Notes: generated by a model not told the origin, from the letters alone. Counted from the stretch's first letter, positions 27,109-36,389 are shown. The stretch is DNA of 64,000 nt from Frederiksenia canicola (GCF_011455495.1 NZ_CP015029.1:434001-498000), one strand, 5' to 3'. Program-made: numbers and translations.

Positions 27109-28053
27109 TTAGTAAAGAACAGCTTTCGCTTCTTCTGAGTCAATGTTGTCTTTGGTTACATAAACAACACCTGTGTCGATAGTTTTCTCCACTTTTTCAC
27201 CTTTAATGATTTTACCTACAGAATCAACCCCTTTATAACCCATTTGGTAAGAAGATTGCACCACGATGCCATCTAAGGTTCCATCACGCACGAAGTTTTG
27301 TAGGTCTGAGTTACCATCAAAGCCTACTGCAACAATTTTACCCGCAAAGCCTTTTTGTTTAACCGCACGCGCCATACCCACTGCAGTTGGTTCGTTTGCA
27401 CCGAAGATGGCTGCGATATCTGGGTTAGAACCTAAAACGTCTTCGGTTTGGTTTAATGCAGTAACCATTTCTGAATTAGAGTAGTAAGGCCCTACAATTT
27501 TGTATTCTGCTTTCGCTTTTACGGTATCCACGAAGCCACCTGTACGCTCAATTGCAGATTGTGCACCTTGAGTGAACGACATTACCGCTACTTTTCCACC
27601 TTTTACTTTAGCCAGTAATTTTTCAGCTGCTAATTTACCTGCTGCACGGTTATCCGTTGCTAAGAATGATTGGTAATATTTGCCATCACTGTTAAGACCT
27701 GAGTCGATTAACACGACAGGAATACCACTTTCATAGGCTTTTTTCACTGCTGGAACCAATGCCACTGGATCTGATGGAGCCAATACAATACCTGCAACAC
27801 CACGGTTAACCGCGTTATCCACCATATTCACTTGAGCATCGATCGCCGTTTCGGACTCAGGACCTTGGAAAGTCACTTTGTACTCACCCATTCCTTTGCC
27901 TGCATCATCTGCCCCTTTTTTTACGTTTTGCCAGAAGGTTGAGTTGGCGGATTTTACGATCACCGCAATTTCATTTGATTTTGCCCAAGCAGAGCCAGCG
28001 AAAAGGGTAGATAAACCTAAAACGGTTGCTGTTACGATTGCTAATTTTTTCAT
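27109..28053 (-). CDS. Sugar ABC transporter substrate-binding protein (RbsB-like), probable L-fucose
   Basis: Periplasmic binding protein of the ribose/galactose class, about 314 residues from the ATG at 28053 (AGGAG upstream). The signal peptide ends at GSAWAKS. The binding-protein pattern IAVIVKSANSTFWQNVKKGADDAG starts the mature chain; VLIDSG and AIFGANEPTAVGMARA line the cleft. It is the third gene of an ATPase-permease-binding protein operon inside the fucose cluster, and no fucose permease (fucP) is seen, so L-fucose is the inferred ligand. Confidence 0.85.
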   Translation of the reverse strand: MKKLAIVTATVLGLSTLFAGSAWAKSNEIAVIVKSANSTFWQNVKKGADDAGKGMGEYKVTFQGPESETAIDAQVNMVDNAVNRGVAGIVLAPSDPVALVPAVKKAYESGIPVVLIDSGLNSDGKYYQSFLATDNRAAGKLAAEKLLAKVKGGKVAVMSFTQGAQSAIERTGGFVDTVKAKAEYKIVGPYYSNSEMVTALNQTEDVLGSNPDIAAIFGANEPTAVGMARAVKQKGFAGKIVAVGFDGNSDLQNFVRDGTLDGIVVQSSYQMGYKGVDSVGKIIKGEKVEKTIDTGVVYVTKDNIDSEEAKAVLY

Positions 28054-28072
28054 ATGAGATCTCCTATGTGGA

Positions 28073-29071
28073 CTATTTTTTACCAAGTTTCTTAGATTGA
28101 CGGAGCTGGTCTAACGACACAGCGACGATAATCACTAACCCGATAACAATCATTTGCACAAACGATGAGACGCCATTCATATTCAAACCATTACGGAGTA
28201 CACCGATAATGAATGACCCAATTAACGTGCCAGGAATGGTACCGACACCGCCCATCAACGATGTTCCCCCGACTACTGCACTTGCGATTGCATCTAGCTC
28301 GTATGCCACACCACCGTTTGGCTGTGCAGTGACTAAACGAGATGCAAGGATTACGCCCGTTAAACCAGAGAGCAAGCCACTGGCAACGTAAGCATAAATT
28401 TTAATAAGGTTGGTTTTGATCCCTGATAAACGAGCGGCTTCTTCATTCGAACCGATAGCGTAAATGTAGCGACCTACTTTGAGTTTAGTGAGGGCAAAGG
28501 TGAATAAGACGGTGATGAAGATCATAATAATCACAGGATACGGAATGCCCGCAAACACCACTTTCGGTAAGCCATTCGGGCCTTCTTCCACCATTTTGAA
28601 TAACGCACCGTTACCAAGAGCAGCAAAGGATTCTGGCATACCCGAAACAGGTGCTGCGTTGGTCACATAAAGGGCTAAACCACGAGCCACCATCATCATA
28701 CCCAAGGTAGCAATAAATGGTGGCAGTTTCATTCGTGTTACCAACACACCATTAATCAAGCCACAAATTCCACCGACTAAAATCCCGAAAATCATACCAA
28801 GTGGCACAGGCACACCCGCATTCACGATCATCGCAGCTGCTACACCTGAAAGGGCAACGACAGAGCCCGTACTCAAATCGATACCACCCGTTAAAATCAC
28901 ACAGGTCGCTCCGATACCAATTAAGGCGATAGTCGAGGTTTGCAAACCAACTGTCATGATATTGTTGGAAGTAAAGAAGTATTCGTTGGTCACACTAAAG
29001 AAAATCACCAACAGAATAAGCCCTGCAAGTGCCGCCATTTTGCGTAGCAAATCTTTATATTTCTCGTTCAT
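28073..29071 (-). CDS. Sugar ABC transporter permease (RbsC-like), probable L-fucose
   Basis: Inner-membrane permease of 332 residues with eight to ten hydrophobic segments and family marks ILTGGIDLSTGSVVALSG near residue 60, GSNEEAARLSGI near 205 and ELDAIASAVVGGTSLMGG near 258. With the neighbouring ATPase and binding protein it forms an RbsABC-class importer. It starts 10 bases after the ATPase gene and its stop lies just before the binding-protein start. It differs clearly from the rbsC at 62.9 kb, so the two importers are not recent duplicates. Confidence 0.9.
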   Translation of the reverse strand: MNEKYKDLLRKMAALAGLILLVIFFSVTNEYFFTSNNIMTVGLQTSTIALIGIGATCVILTGGIDLSTGSVVALSGVAAAMIVNAGVPVPLGMIFGILVGGICGLINGVLVTRMKLPPFIATLGMMMVARGLALYVTNAAPVSGMPESFAALGNGALFKMVEEGPNGLPKVVFAGIPYPVIIMIFITVLFTFALTKLKVGRYIYAIGSNEEAARLSGIKTNLIKIYAYVASGLLSGLTGVILASRLVTAQPNGGVAYELDAIASAVVGGTSLMGGVGTIPGTLIGSFIIGVLRNGLNMNGVSSFVQMIVIGLVIIVAVSLDQLRQSKKLGKK

Positions 29072-29081
29072 TGGAAACTCC

Positions 29082-30620
29082 TTAATTATTATGTTTATGG
29101 GCGAACATATCTTTTACGCCTGTCGCATAGTGCATAATTTCTTCTTGGTTGGTCTGTTTGGTTTCGAGCATTGCGGTCATCTTGCCTTCTCGCATCACGA
29201 TAATACGGTCAGAAATACCTAGCACTTCAGGCAACTCAGAGGAGATCATAATCACTCCCACACCGCTTGCAGCAAGCTCATCAAGTAATTGATAGATAGC
29301 GTATTTTGCCCCCACATCAATACCCCGCGTTGGCTCATCGAAAATCATCACTTTTGCATCACGGAACAACCATTTGCCGATAACCACTTTTTGTTGGTTA
29401 CCGCCACTTAAATTATTGACCAACTGCTCAGGGGTTGGTGTTTTGATTTCCATTTTCTTGATGAAAGTATCACTGGCTTCCAACTCTTGAGCAGTGGAAA
29501 TAATCCCCAAGCCATCGGTAACTTTATCCATCGCCGCCATCGTGATATTTTCTCGAATGCTCATTCGCACTGCCACACCATTTAATTTACGGTCTTCTGA
29601 CAGGTAGGCGATGCCCGCTTGAATGGAGTCCGCAGGGCTTTTAATCGACACTTTGGCACTGTGTACATAAATTTCACCACTATCTAATGGATCCGCACCA
29701 AAAATTGCCCGAGCCAATTCCGTCCGTTTTGCCCCAACTAGCCCTGTGATACCTAAAATCTCCCCTTTGAACAGGGCAAAATCTAAGGCTTCAAACACAC
29801 CATAACGCTCTGCTTGGTAAACGGACATCACAACTTCATTCTCATCAACGACAGCGGTTTTTGGCGGGAAGTGATTATCTAAGGTACGCCCAACCATTTT
29901 GGTGATGATTTCATCCATTGTGATTTCATCGAAACGGTGGCTAGATACATAAGTGCCATCACGGAAAATGGTAATACGGTCACAGATTTGTTTGAGTTCA
30001 TCCATACGGTGTGAAATGTAAACGATACACACCCCTTTTTCTTTTAAGCGACGGACTAATTCAAACAGTTTTTCAATCTCTTTTTCGGTGAGAGCAGAGG
30101 TGGGTTCATCCATAATCAACACTTCCACATCAAAAGAAAGGGCCTTGGCAATTTCCACCATTTGCTGACGAGCCACCGATAAATCTTTGACTAAATCTGT
30201 TGGCTGGACATCAATATCAAACATATTGAGCAACTCCGCCGCCTCTTTATTCATTTTCGCTTTATCAACTACACCAAAATGAGTTGGCTCACGAGCGAAG
30301 AAAATATTTTCTGCCACCGTCAAATGAGGGATCAGGTTCAGCTCTTGGAAGATCATACTGATACCTTCCTGCTGAGCTTCAAGCACAGACGAATAATTCA
30401 CCTGCTTGCCCTTGTAAGTGATTGTGCCTTCGTCGGCTTGATACACCCCAATTAAGCACTTCATTAAGGTTGATTTCCCCGCCCCATTTTCGCCCATTAA
30501 GGCATGAGCTTCCCCTTTATGCAGTTCCAACTGCACATTTTTCAGCGCTTGTACCCCAACAAATGATTTGCTGATATTTTGCATAGAAAGCAATGGCACA
30601 TCGGGTTTCACTGCTGTCAT
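29082..30620 (-). CDS. Sugar ABC transporter ATP-binding protein (RbsA-like), probable L-fucose
   Basis: Double ABC ATPase of 512 residues from the ATG at 30620 (GGAGG upstream). The first domain has Walker A GENGAGKS, Walker B LIMDEPTSA and the signature region LSVARQQM; the second has the degenerate P-loop GLVGAKRTE and the motif LSGGNQQK, typical of RbsA/MglA/XylG proteins. It is the first gene of the importer operon, behind a CRP site and the fucose-type inverted repeat. Substrate assignment rests on context. Confidence 0.9.
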   Translation of the reverse strand: MTAVKPDVPLLSMQNISKSFVGVQALKNVQLELHKGEAHALMGENGAGKSTLMKCLIGVYQADEGTITYKGKQVNYSSVLEAQQEGISMIFQELNLIPHLTVAENIFFAREPTHFGVVDKAKMNKEAAELLNMFDIDVQPTDLVKDLSVARQQMVEIAKALSFDVEVLIMDEPTSALTEKEIEKLFELVRRLKEKGVCIVYISHRMDELKQICDRITIFRDGTYVSSHRFDEITMDEIITKMVGRTLDNHFPPKTAVVDENEVVMSVYQAERYGVFEALDFALFKGEILGITGLVGAKRTELARAIFGADPLDSGEIYVHSAKVSIKSPADSIQAGIAYLSEDRKLNGVAVRMSIRENITMAAMDKVTDGLGIISTAQELEASDTFIKKMEIKTPTPEQLVNNLSGGNQQKVVIGKWLFRDAKVMIFDEPTRGIDVGAKYAIYQLLDELAASGVGVIMISSELPEVLGISDRIIVMREGKMTAMLETKQTNQEEIMHYATGVKDMFAHKHNN

Positions 30621-30751
30621 ACTGCCTCCGTTAATCATTATCTTTTGATTTGGTTATTCCTAGAAATTATTGAAACTTCTAAAAAAAGCAACACTATCTT
30701 TTAACAAAACTGACGTAACTGAAAGAAGTTTTACGGAAATGGCATTTTTTT

Positions 30752-30767
30752 TGTGATATAGCTCACA
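30752..30767. promoter_or_regulatory. CRP-binding site upstream of the fucose-cluster importer
   Basis: TGTGATATAGCTCACA is a perfect TGTGA-N6-TCACA site about 130 bases before the importer ATPase start. It lies on the gene side of inverted repeat copy 2, the same order as at aldA and fucI. Confidence 0.75.
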
Positions 30768-30795
30768 AAAATAGCGATTTGGTGAATTTTTATCT

Positions 30796-30831
30796 TGCCC
30801 GATTTTTCCAATATTTTTAAAAAATCGGGCA
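30796..30831. promoter_or_regulatory. Fucose-regulon inverted repeat, copy 2
   Basis: TGCCCGATTTTT (30796-30807) pairs with AAAAATCGGGCA (30820-30831), spacer 12. It lies 28 bases beyond the CRP site. fucA already has its own USS hairpin nearby, so a second terminator is not needed here; an operator is more likely. Confidence 0.55.
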
Positions 30832-30882
30832 TTTCGGGCAGAAGGAAAACGAGAAAAGAGGCAAAGAGAAAAGACAAAAACA

Positions 30883-30931
30883 ACAAGCGGTCAGATCATT
30901 TGCAAATTTTGCAACGGATCTGACCGCTTGT
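30883..30931. terminator. Inverted USS pair downstream of fucA
   Basis: ACAAGCGGTCAGATC (30883-30897) and GATCTGACCGCTTGT (30917-30931) form a 15-bp stem just after the fucA stop. It ends the fucI-fucK-fucU-fucA operon. Confidence 0.65.
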
Positions 30932-30943
30932 AAGCCGATATCA

Positions 30944-31612
30944 TCAGCTACATGGGCAATGTTTTTCTTCTACTCGCAAGCCATAGGTTGAGAATTTGCC
31001 CAGTACCACTTCAATTTCTTCATCAGAAAGGACAGGCACATTTGGTGTTGTTGCAAGCAATTTGAGATAAAGTGTTGCTAACACTTCCACTTCATGTGCA
31101 ACCCATAAGGCTTTTTCTAAATTGGCTTCAGCCGCAATCATTCCATGGTGCTGTAATAAAATCGCTTTACTTTGGGCGATGCCTTTCTTCACATATTCTG
31201 CTAACTGCCATGTTCCAAAAGTGGCATAAGGTACGCAAGGCACTTGATTCGTTCCTGTTACCGCAATCATATAGTGAATCGCAGGAATAGGTTTGTTTAA
31301 GATCGCCACGCCAGTACAGTTAATCGCATGGTTATGCACCACCGCATTCAGTTCTGGACGAGTTTGATAAACGGCTTGGTGAAATTGCCATTCGCTTGAT
31401 GGAATTTTGCCCGCTTCGAAATTGCCATCGTTATCGACATAGACAATATCGTCTTCGGTCATTTTTTCGTAAGGCATACCCGAAGGAGTAATCAGCATCC
31501 CGTTTTCATAACGTACGCTGATGTTGCCTGCGGTGCCTTGGTTTAAACCCAAGCGGGTCATTTCTAAACAAGTATCGATAATTTTGCGTGATAACGCTGT
31601 TCTGTTACTCAT
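30944..31612 (-). CDS. fucA: L-fuculose-1-phosphate aldolase
   Basis: Class-II (zinc) aldolase that splits L-fuculose-1-phosphate into dihydroxyacetone phosphate and L-lactaldehyde. It has about 222 residues from the ATG at 31612; a GTG two codons earlier overlaps the ribosome site AGAGGTGA and is less likely. Family marks are GLNQGTAGNISVR near residue 26, the metal ligands VVHNHAINC and LQHHGMI, and the catalytic Glu in IPSSEWQFH. It is the last gene of the fuc operon, 8 bases after fucU. Confidence 0.95.
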   Translation of the reverse strand: MSNRTALSRKIIDTCLEMTRLGLNQGTAGNISVRYENGMLITPSGMPYEKMTEDDIVYVDNDGNFEAGKIPSSEWQFHQAVYQTRPELNAVVHNHAINCTGVAILNKPIPAIHYMIAVTGTNQVPCVPYATFGTWQLAEYVKKGIAQSKAILLQHHGMIAAEANLEKALWVAHEVEVLATLYLKLLATTPNVPVLSDEEIEVVLGKFSTYGLRVEEKHCPCS

Positions 31613-31620
31613 AATCACCT

Positions 31621-32061
31621 CTAAGGTTGATAAACGGGAGTCACCCCTTTTTTCAAAATAATGTTGCCGTATTTGGCGAGTTCGCCAGTCACTACCACCG
31701 CATAGGCTTGTTTGGCTCGATCGTAAAAGGCGAAACGCTCAACACGTTCGACTTTCGGCACATCACCGTTGATTTGACGAATGGCAGCGAGATAACTTTC
31801 TTCCACCGTTGGATCGAGCGTGTCGCCCGCCACCGCTGCCATCATCGCTAATGGAGCATCGACATATTGGTCAAATTCAAACAGTGGCGTGATTGCTTCT
31901 AATAACGTGGCGATTGTCAGACCATCTGCCCGAATCACATTGGAATGCAGTTGATGAGCAGGAAAATGGGCATCGGATAGCACGATTTCATCACCGTGTC
32001 CCATTTCCGCAAGGATTTTCAATAAATTAGGTGATAACGCAGGGTGAATGCCTTTTAACAT
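31621..32061 (-). CDS. fucU: L-fucose mutarotase
   Basis: RbsD/FucU-family protein that interconverts the alpha and beta anomers of L-fucose for the isomerase. It has 146 residues from the ATG at 32061 (GGAG upstream); the longer frame runs into a repeat element and has no ribosome site. Motifs are [19 protein letters not shown] near the start and the C-terminal [15 protein letters not shown]. It lies in the fuc operon between fucK and fucA. Confidence 0.93.
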   Translation of the reverse strand: MLKGIHPALSPNLLKILAEMGHGDEIVLSDAHFPAHQLHSNVIRADGLTIATLLEAITPLFEFDQYVDAPLAMMAAVAGDTLDPTVEESYLAAIRQINGDVPKVERVERFAFYDRAKQAYAVVVTGELAKYGNIILKKGVTPVYQP

Positions 32062-32070
32062 AGAAACTCC

Positions 32071-32158
32071 TGTCGGGTGGGTTTGACCCACCATTTGCAA
32101 ATGTTTTCAAAAATCAGACCGCTTGTTGTGATCTTGGTGGGCCAAAACCCACCCGACA
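32071..32158. repeat. MITE-like inverted-repeat element inside the fuc operon
   Basis: Perfect 14-bp ends, TGTCGGGTGGGTTT (32071-32084) and AAACCCACCCGACA (32145-32158), flank a second complementary layer (GACCCACCA with TGGTGGGCC) and a core with an inverted USS (ACCGCTTGT, 32118-32126). It fills the whole fucK-fucU gap. The right half resembles sequence near 63.92-63.94 kb, so it may be a dispersed genomic repeat. It could alter mRNA stability or partly end transcription. Confidence 0.6.
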
Positions 32159-32160
32159 AC

Positions 32161-33600
32161 TTACAATGATGCGTAAACCTTCACATTTTCGCTCGGTTCG
32201 ATCCGCTTAATCGCTGGTTTCATTGCATTTTGGGCAGCTTGAACGTTGTCAAACACGCCCGTACCGGTAAAAGTGAACATTGCCGCACCGAGTACGGTGG
32301 TTTCGGAAAAATCGACCACATCAATCGGGATATTCAATACATCAGCACGAATTTGGTTCCACAAACGATTTTTGGATCCACCGCCAACGCAAATTAAGCG
32401 GCGGGCCTTGAATTGGCCCACTTGCTCTAGCAATGCCAAACCTTCTTTTAAACGGAACGCCATATATTCCAAGCCTGATCGATATACTTCGCCACGGGTT
32501 TTGTGCATTGAAAGACCTACAATGGAGCCAGTTTGGTGGGTAGTGCCATCAAATCTGCCTTGCAATTGCACACCATTGGAGCCAGCAGGTACTTGCTCAC
32601 CTTCGCTGATCATCGTTGGGTAGTAGGCATTGCTATTAGCAACATCGCTGAAGAAAGTACGACCAATCCACTCCATCACGCCTGAGCTGACCCATTGCAC
32701 ACCCGGGTTGAAATAACCAGCTTGGCTATCAAATTCAATGGTTAAGCCATTTTGAGCTTGTTGCCATTCAGGTTTGGCTTGCTCGGTGCGAGCCATTAAA
32801 ATTTCCCAAGTACCTGAGCTGAGTACTGGTTGATGATAATCCGCCCCCGATCCAAAAATCGCAAATTGGGTATCATGCCCTGCAGAGATCACTGGAATTT
32901 CCGCTGACAAACCGAGCTCTGAGGCTAAATCTGCTTTAAGCGTACCGATTTTCTCGCCCGCACTTTTCATCGCAGGGAAATGGGACTTTTGCAACCCAAG
33001 CAATGCTAACACTTCTTCGTCCCAGTCATCTTGGGCGATGTTAGTCATCATTGATGTGCCTGCCATGGTGCGATCAGTACTTTGTACGCCTGTCAGCCGA
33101 TAGGTCAAAATGGAAGAAATAAACAGAAAGCTCTCTGCTTGAGCGAACAGCTCAGGCTTGTTCTGCTTCAGCCACAGCAATTTGAATAGCGTGTTGAAGC
33201 TGTAATGTCCCACGCCGTTGCGTTGGTAAAGTTTTTGGACATCAATCAGCTTAGCGATGTTTTCCATCACTGGTAGTGTTCGCGGGCATTTCCACGAAAT
33301 AATCGGGTAGAGCGGCTCACCGTCTTTGCCGAAAATCGTACCGTCCACCCCGAAGGTGGTAACCGAGATCCCAACAATATCCGCTCGCTGTTCAACAGAA
33401 AGTTGATCAAGCGTCTGTTTGGCACAAGTCATCAACTTCTGCCAAATTTCATCAATATCCCAAATATGATAGTCCACTGATTCTTCGCCCGTTTGGGTGT
33501 TATTCGGCAAATGATGCACCGCCAACAGCTTCCCTTCAGCATCAATCGCCACGGTGCGTAAATTCGTTGCACCACAGTCGAAAATAAGTGAGATAGGCAT
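32161..33600 (-). CDS. fucK: L-fuculokinase
   Basis: FGGY-family sugar kinase that phosphorylates L-fuculose at C1. It has about 479 residues from the ATG at 33600 (GGAG upstream). The phosphate-1 motif SLIFDCGATNLRTVAID is at the N-terminus; the substrate region GVDGTIF is near 105; the FGGY C-terminal ATP site RLICVGGGSKNRLWNQ is near 390. It follows fucI by 57 bases and precedes fucU after an inserted repeat. A rhamnulokinase is excluded by context. Confidence 0.94.
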   Translation of the reverse strand: MPISLIFDCGATNLRTVAIDAEGKLLAVHHLPNNTQTGEESVDYHIWDIDEIWQKLMTCAKQTLDQLSVEQRADIVGISVTTFGVDGTIFGKDGEPLYPIISWKCPRTLPVMENIAKLIDVQKLYQRNGVGHYSFNTLFKLLWLKQNKPELFAQAESFLFISSILTYRLTGVQSTDRTMAGTSMMTNIAQDDWDEEVLALLGLQKSHFPAMKSAGEKIGTLKADLASELGLSAEIPVISAGHDTQFAIFGSGADYHQPVLSSGTWEILMARTEQAKPEWQQAQNGLTIEFDSQAGYFNPGVQWVSSGVMEWIGRTFFSDVANSNAYYPTMISEGEQVPAGSNGVQLQGRFDGTTHQTGSIVGLSMHKTRGEVYRSGLEYMAFRLKEGLALLEQVGQFKARRLICVGGGSKNRLWNQIRADVLNIPIDVVDFSETTVLGAAMFTFTGTGVFDNVQAAQNAMKPAIKRIEPSENVKVYASL

Positions 33601-33657
33601 AAATATCTCCATATGAATATCATCCCCCCCGCCAAAACAAGGGAGGAATGTTTTCAA

Positions 33658-35424
33658 TTAACGATAAAGCGGTCCGAAATTCGCACAAGCACGATAGTCT
33701 TGACCTTCTTTGTCTTGACCAAATAGGTTCCATGCACTTGGGCGGAATACATCTTTATCCGCAACGTTGTGCATACAAACAGGAATACGCAACATTGACG
33801 CTAGAGTGATTAAATCCGCCCCCACGTGTCCATAAGTGGCAACACAGTGGTTCGCCCCCCAGTTCGCCATCACCGAATAAACATCAGTGAACGCCCCTTT
33901 GCCAGTTAAACGTGGGACAAACCATGTGGTTGGCCAAGTTTCGTTGGTGCGTTTGTTGAGAATATCATGCACGTTTTCAGGCAAATCAATTGACCAACCT
34001 TCTGCAATTTGCAGCACCGGTCCGACACCTTTCACTAAGTTGATACGGTGCATTGTGAACGGCATTCCGCCTTTGGTGAGATATTGGGAAGATAAGCCAC
34101 CGCCACGGAAATATTCATATACCGCAGGGCACCAGCGGGTATTTGCTAAGCAACGTTTACCATCTTCTTCGGTCACTTCCCATACTGGTTTGATCACTGG
34201 GTTGCCGTCTTTGTCTTGATGCTGCCCCGTGCCATCTAATGCGGCTGAGCCTGAATTGATTAAATGGATAAAGCCACTTTCTGGTCGCCAGCCAGTAACA
34301 CGTTCCACAGCGTCTTCGCTCCAGTAAGTCCGCACATCCGCGAAGATTTGAGCTTGACCAGTAAGTAAGTTACCGAACAACATATTGACCGCATTCAACG
34401 AGTCGTTTTCGGTGGCTAAAATATAAGGGGGACGCACGCCGTTCCAGTCGTACGTGGAATTGAGCAGTGCTTCCATAAAGTCGCCGTTCGGGCTGTGGTC
34501 TGTCCAATGGCGTTGCCCTTGGAAACCCGCCGCTATTGCATTGTGTCCCAAAGCTTCTTCGCCAAAATTAAGTTGAGCAAGTTTTGGATTACCGACCATT
34601 AAATCACGGGTGATGATGGTCATTTTCACCAAGGTTTCACGCAATTTGGCTTTTTCTTCTGCATTCATTTGGTTTTCTGGGGCATTGACATCCACGCCAT
34701 CAATACAGAAATCATTCGCCCATTTCAGTGCTAATTCATATTCTTCTTTGTCGTAAATGCCACGCTCCATGCGGCGAGTCAATTCGCTCATATCGACATA
34801 TTCGTTACGCATGCCGAGATAATCTTGGAAAAACGCTTGGTTTACGATAGAACCTGCTATTCCCATGGAGACAGAACCAATAGAGAGATAAGACTTGCCA
34901 CGCAAGGTTGCCACCGCCAAGCCTGCACGGGCGAAACGCAGTAATTTTTCTTTTACATCATCAGGAATGGATTGATCGCTTGCCTCTTGCACTTCGGTGC
35001 CATAAATGGAGAACGCTGGTAAACCCATTTGGTTATGCCCCGCTAACGCTGCGGCTAAGTAAACCGCCCCTGGACGTTCGGTGCCGTTAAAGCCCCAAAT
35101 CGCTTTTGGCATATGTGGATCCATATCAATAGTTTCCGAACCGTAGCACCAACAAGGCGTCACCGTCAGTACCACACCGACATTTTCCCGTTTGAATTTC
35201 TCCGCACAGGCCGCGGCTTCAAACACCCCACCGATGCAACTATCGGCAATAACACACTCGACAAAATCCCCATTAGTATGGCGAACTTCGCTCTCTAACA
35301 ACTTGGCAACCCGTTTTGCCATATTCATGGTTTGATCTTCTAAAGATTCCCGCACACCAAGGCGACGACCGTCAATGGTTGGACGAATACCGATTTTTAC
35401 TGGAACAGATTTAAGTTGGGTCAT
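33658..35424 (-). CDS. fucI: L-fucose isomerase
   Basis: Mn-dependent isomerase converting L-fucose to L-fuculose, the first pathway step. Its 588 residues agree with E. coli FucI (591). The N-terminus [21 protein letters not shown] and the middle [20 protein letters not shown] are strongly family-like. The start has AGGAG upstream. It is the first gene of fucI-fucK-fucU-fucA and lies downstream of a CRP site and inverted repeat copy 3. Confidence 0.97.
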   Translation of the reverse strand: MTQLKSVPVKIGIRPTIDGRRLGVRESLEDQTMNMAKRVAKLLESEVRHTNGDFVECVIADSCIGGVFEAAACAEKFKRENVGVVLTVTPCWCYGSETIDMDPHMPKAIWGFNGTERPGAVYLAAALAGHNQMGLPAFSIYGTEVQEASDQSIPDDVKEKLLRFARAGLAVATLRGKSYLSIGSVSMGIAGSIVNQAFFQDYLGMRNEYVDMSELTRRMERGIYDKEEYELALKWANDFCIDGVDVNAPENQMNAEEKAKLRETLVKMTIITRDLMVGNPKLAQLNFGEEALGHNAIAAGFQGQRHWTDHSPNGDFMEALLNSTYDWNGVRPPYILATENDSLNAVNMLFGNLLTGQAQIFADVRTYWSEDAVERVTGWRPESGFIHLINSGSAALDGTGQHQDKDGNPVIKPVWEVTEEDGKRCLANTRWCPAVYEYFRGGGLSSQYLTKGGMPFTMHRINLVKGVGPVLQIAEGWSIDLPENVHDILNKRTNETWPTTWFVPRLTGKGAFTDVYSVMANWGANHCVATYGHVGADLITLASMLRIPVCMHNVADKDVFRPSAWNLFGQDKEGQDYRACANFGPLYR

Positions 35425-35512
35425 AACAATTCTCCTGAATCAAAATGAACAGAAATATACGCCAACTATTTTGCAACGGTTTACAAATGGTGAAAGATTA
35501 AACCACTATTTT

Positions 35513-35528
35513 TGTGAACAAGCTCACA
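35513..35528. promoter_or_regulatory. CRP-binding site upstream of fucI
   Basis: TGTGAACAAGCTCACA is a perfect TGTGA-N6-TCACA site about 96 bases before the fucI ATG, giving cAMP-CRP control of the catabolic operon. Confidence 0.78.
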
Positions 35529-35538
35529 AAAACTGCTG

Positions 35539-35643
35539 ACAAGCGGTCAGTTTTGCCGAATTTTTTGCAAAAACAATGCCCGATTTTCACAGAGAAAGGG
35601 AAAATCGGGCATTGCAAAAAAAGTTGAGAATCTGACCGCTTGT
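35539..35643. terminator. Wide inverted USS pair around the fucI/fucR intergenic repeat
   Basis: ACAAGCGGTCAG (35539-35550) and CTGACCGCTTGT (35632-35643) are complementary and enclose inverted repeat copy 3. The right USS touches the fucR stop codon, so the structure may end fucR transcription, but the long loop makes it a weaker candidate than the other USS pairs. Confidence 0.35.
35574..35614. promoter_or_regulatory. Fucose-regulon inverted repeat, copy 3
   Basis: CAATGCCCGATTTT (35574-35587) and AAAATCGGGCATTG (35601-35614) are perfect 14-bp arms 13 bases apart, upstream of the fucI CRP site. Read leftward it is followed by TTTTTGC, so at this locus it might also terminate fucR. Recurrence at two other promoters favours an operator. 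Confidence 0.55.
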
Positions 35644-36389
35644 TACACGGTAATTTGCACATTGTGCTGCTGACAATACGCCACCAATGACTCTGGCGGG
35701 ACTTGGTCGCTAAACAGAATATCAACCTGAGACAAATCGCACAGTTTAATCAAATCTTTACGGTCATATTTACTGTGATCGGCAAACAGAAACACCTGCT
35801 TGCTCACTGCCAACATCTTGCGTTTAATCACCGCGTTCAGCTCGTTCGACTCCCAAATCACTCCGTCAGAAATGCCAGTGCAAGAAAAAATCGCCAAATC
35901 AATCTTCAGCCGAGACAAAATATGCCCCGAGAGCGAGCCATAAAAAGCATCATATTTTGGTGAATAGGTTCCGCCCGTTGCGATAATTTCAATACAAGGC
36001 TTGTTTGCCAAGGCACGAATATTGTGCATCGAACTGGTCACCACCGTACAAGGCACATCAGGCAGAAGTTGAGCAAAGTTCCAACTACTCGAACTGGCAT
36101 CCAGACCGATCACCGCCCCTTCAAAGAAGTGATCCAACGCATTTTCTGCGATCGACTTTTTCGCCTCGCTGTTGATCCGCTGTCGCACCTGAAACGATCG
36201 CCCAATATCGCGATTTTTGCTGCTCACCGCCCCGCCGTGAGTGCGGTGCAATAATCCCTGTTTCGCCAAGGCATTGAGATCTCGCCGAATTGTCTCCACC
36301 GACACCATAAATTGCCCTGCAAGCTCCTGCACGCTGGCCTCATCATATTTTTCTAAGAATGCTAAAATCGCACGGTGGCGGTGTTGCAT
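35643..36389 (-). CDS. fucR: DeoR-family transcriptional regulator of the fucose genes
   Basis: About 248 residues from the ATG at 36389 (GGAAGGAAA upstream). The N-terminal DeoR helix-turn-helix reads ASVQELAGQFMVSVETIRRD and is followed by LHRTHGGAV; the C-terminal sugar-phosphate sensor domain contains VIGLDASSSS and EIIATGGTY. Enteric FucR is an activator responding to fuculose-1-phosphate. Position directly upstream of fucI supports that role. The three TGCCCGATTTT repeats are the natural candidates for its binding sites (inference). Confidence 0.85.
   Translation of the reverse strand: MQHRHRAILAFLEKYDEASVQELAGQFMVSVETIRRDLNALAKQGLLHRTHGGAVSSKNRDIGRSFQVRQRINSEAKKSIAENALDHFFEGAVIGLDASSSSWNFAQLLPDVPCTVVTSSMHNIRALANKPCIEIIATGGTYSPKYDAFYGSLSGHILSRLKIDLAIFSCTGISDGVIWESNELNAVIKRKMLAVSKQVFLFADHSKYDRKDLIKLCDLSQVDILFSDQVPPESLVAYCQQHNVQITV

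Noticed and set aside
26847-27143. A 98-codon minus-strand frame at the secreted esterase 3' end
   Set aside because: It overlaps the esterase gene and its terminator, has no ribosome site and resembles no family; treated as chance.
27109-30620. The fucose-cluster importer as a duplicate of the rbs importer
   Set aside because: Both are RbsABC-class, but the proteins differ clearly along their length, so recent duplication is not supported.
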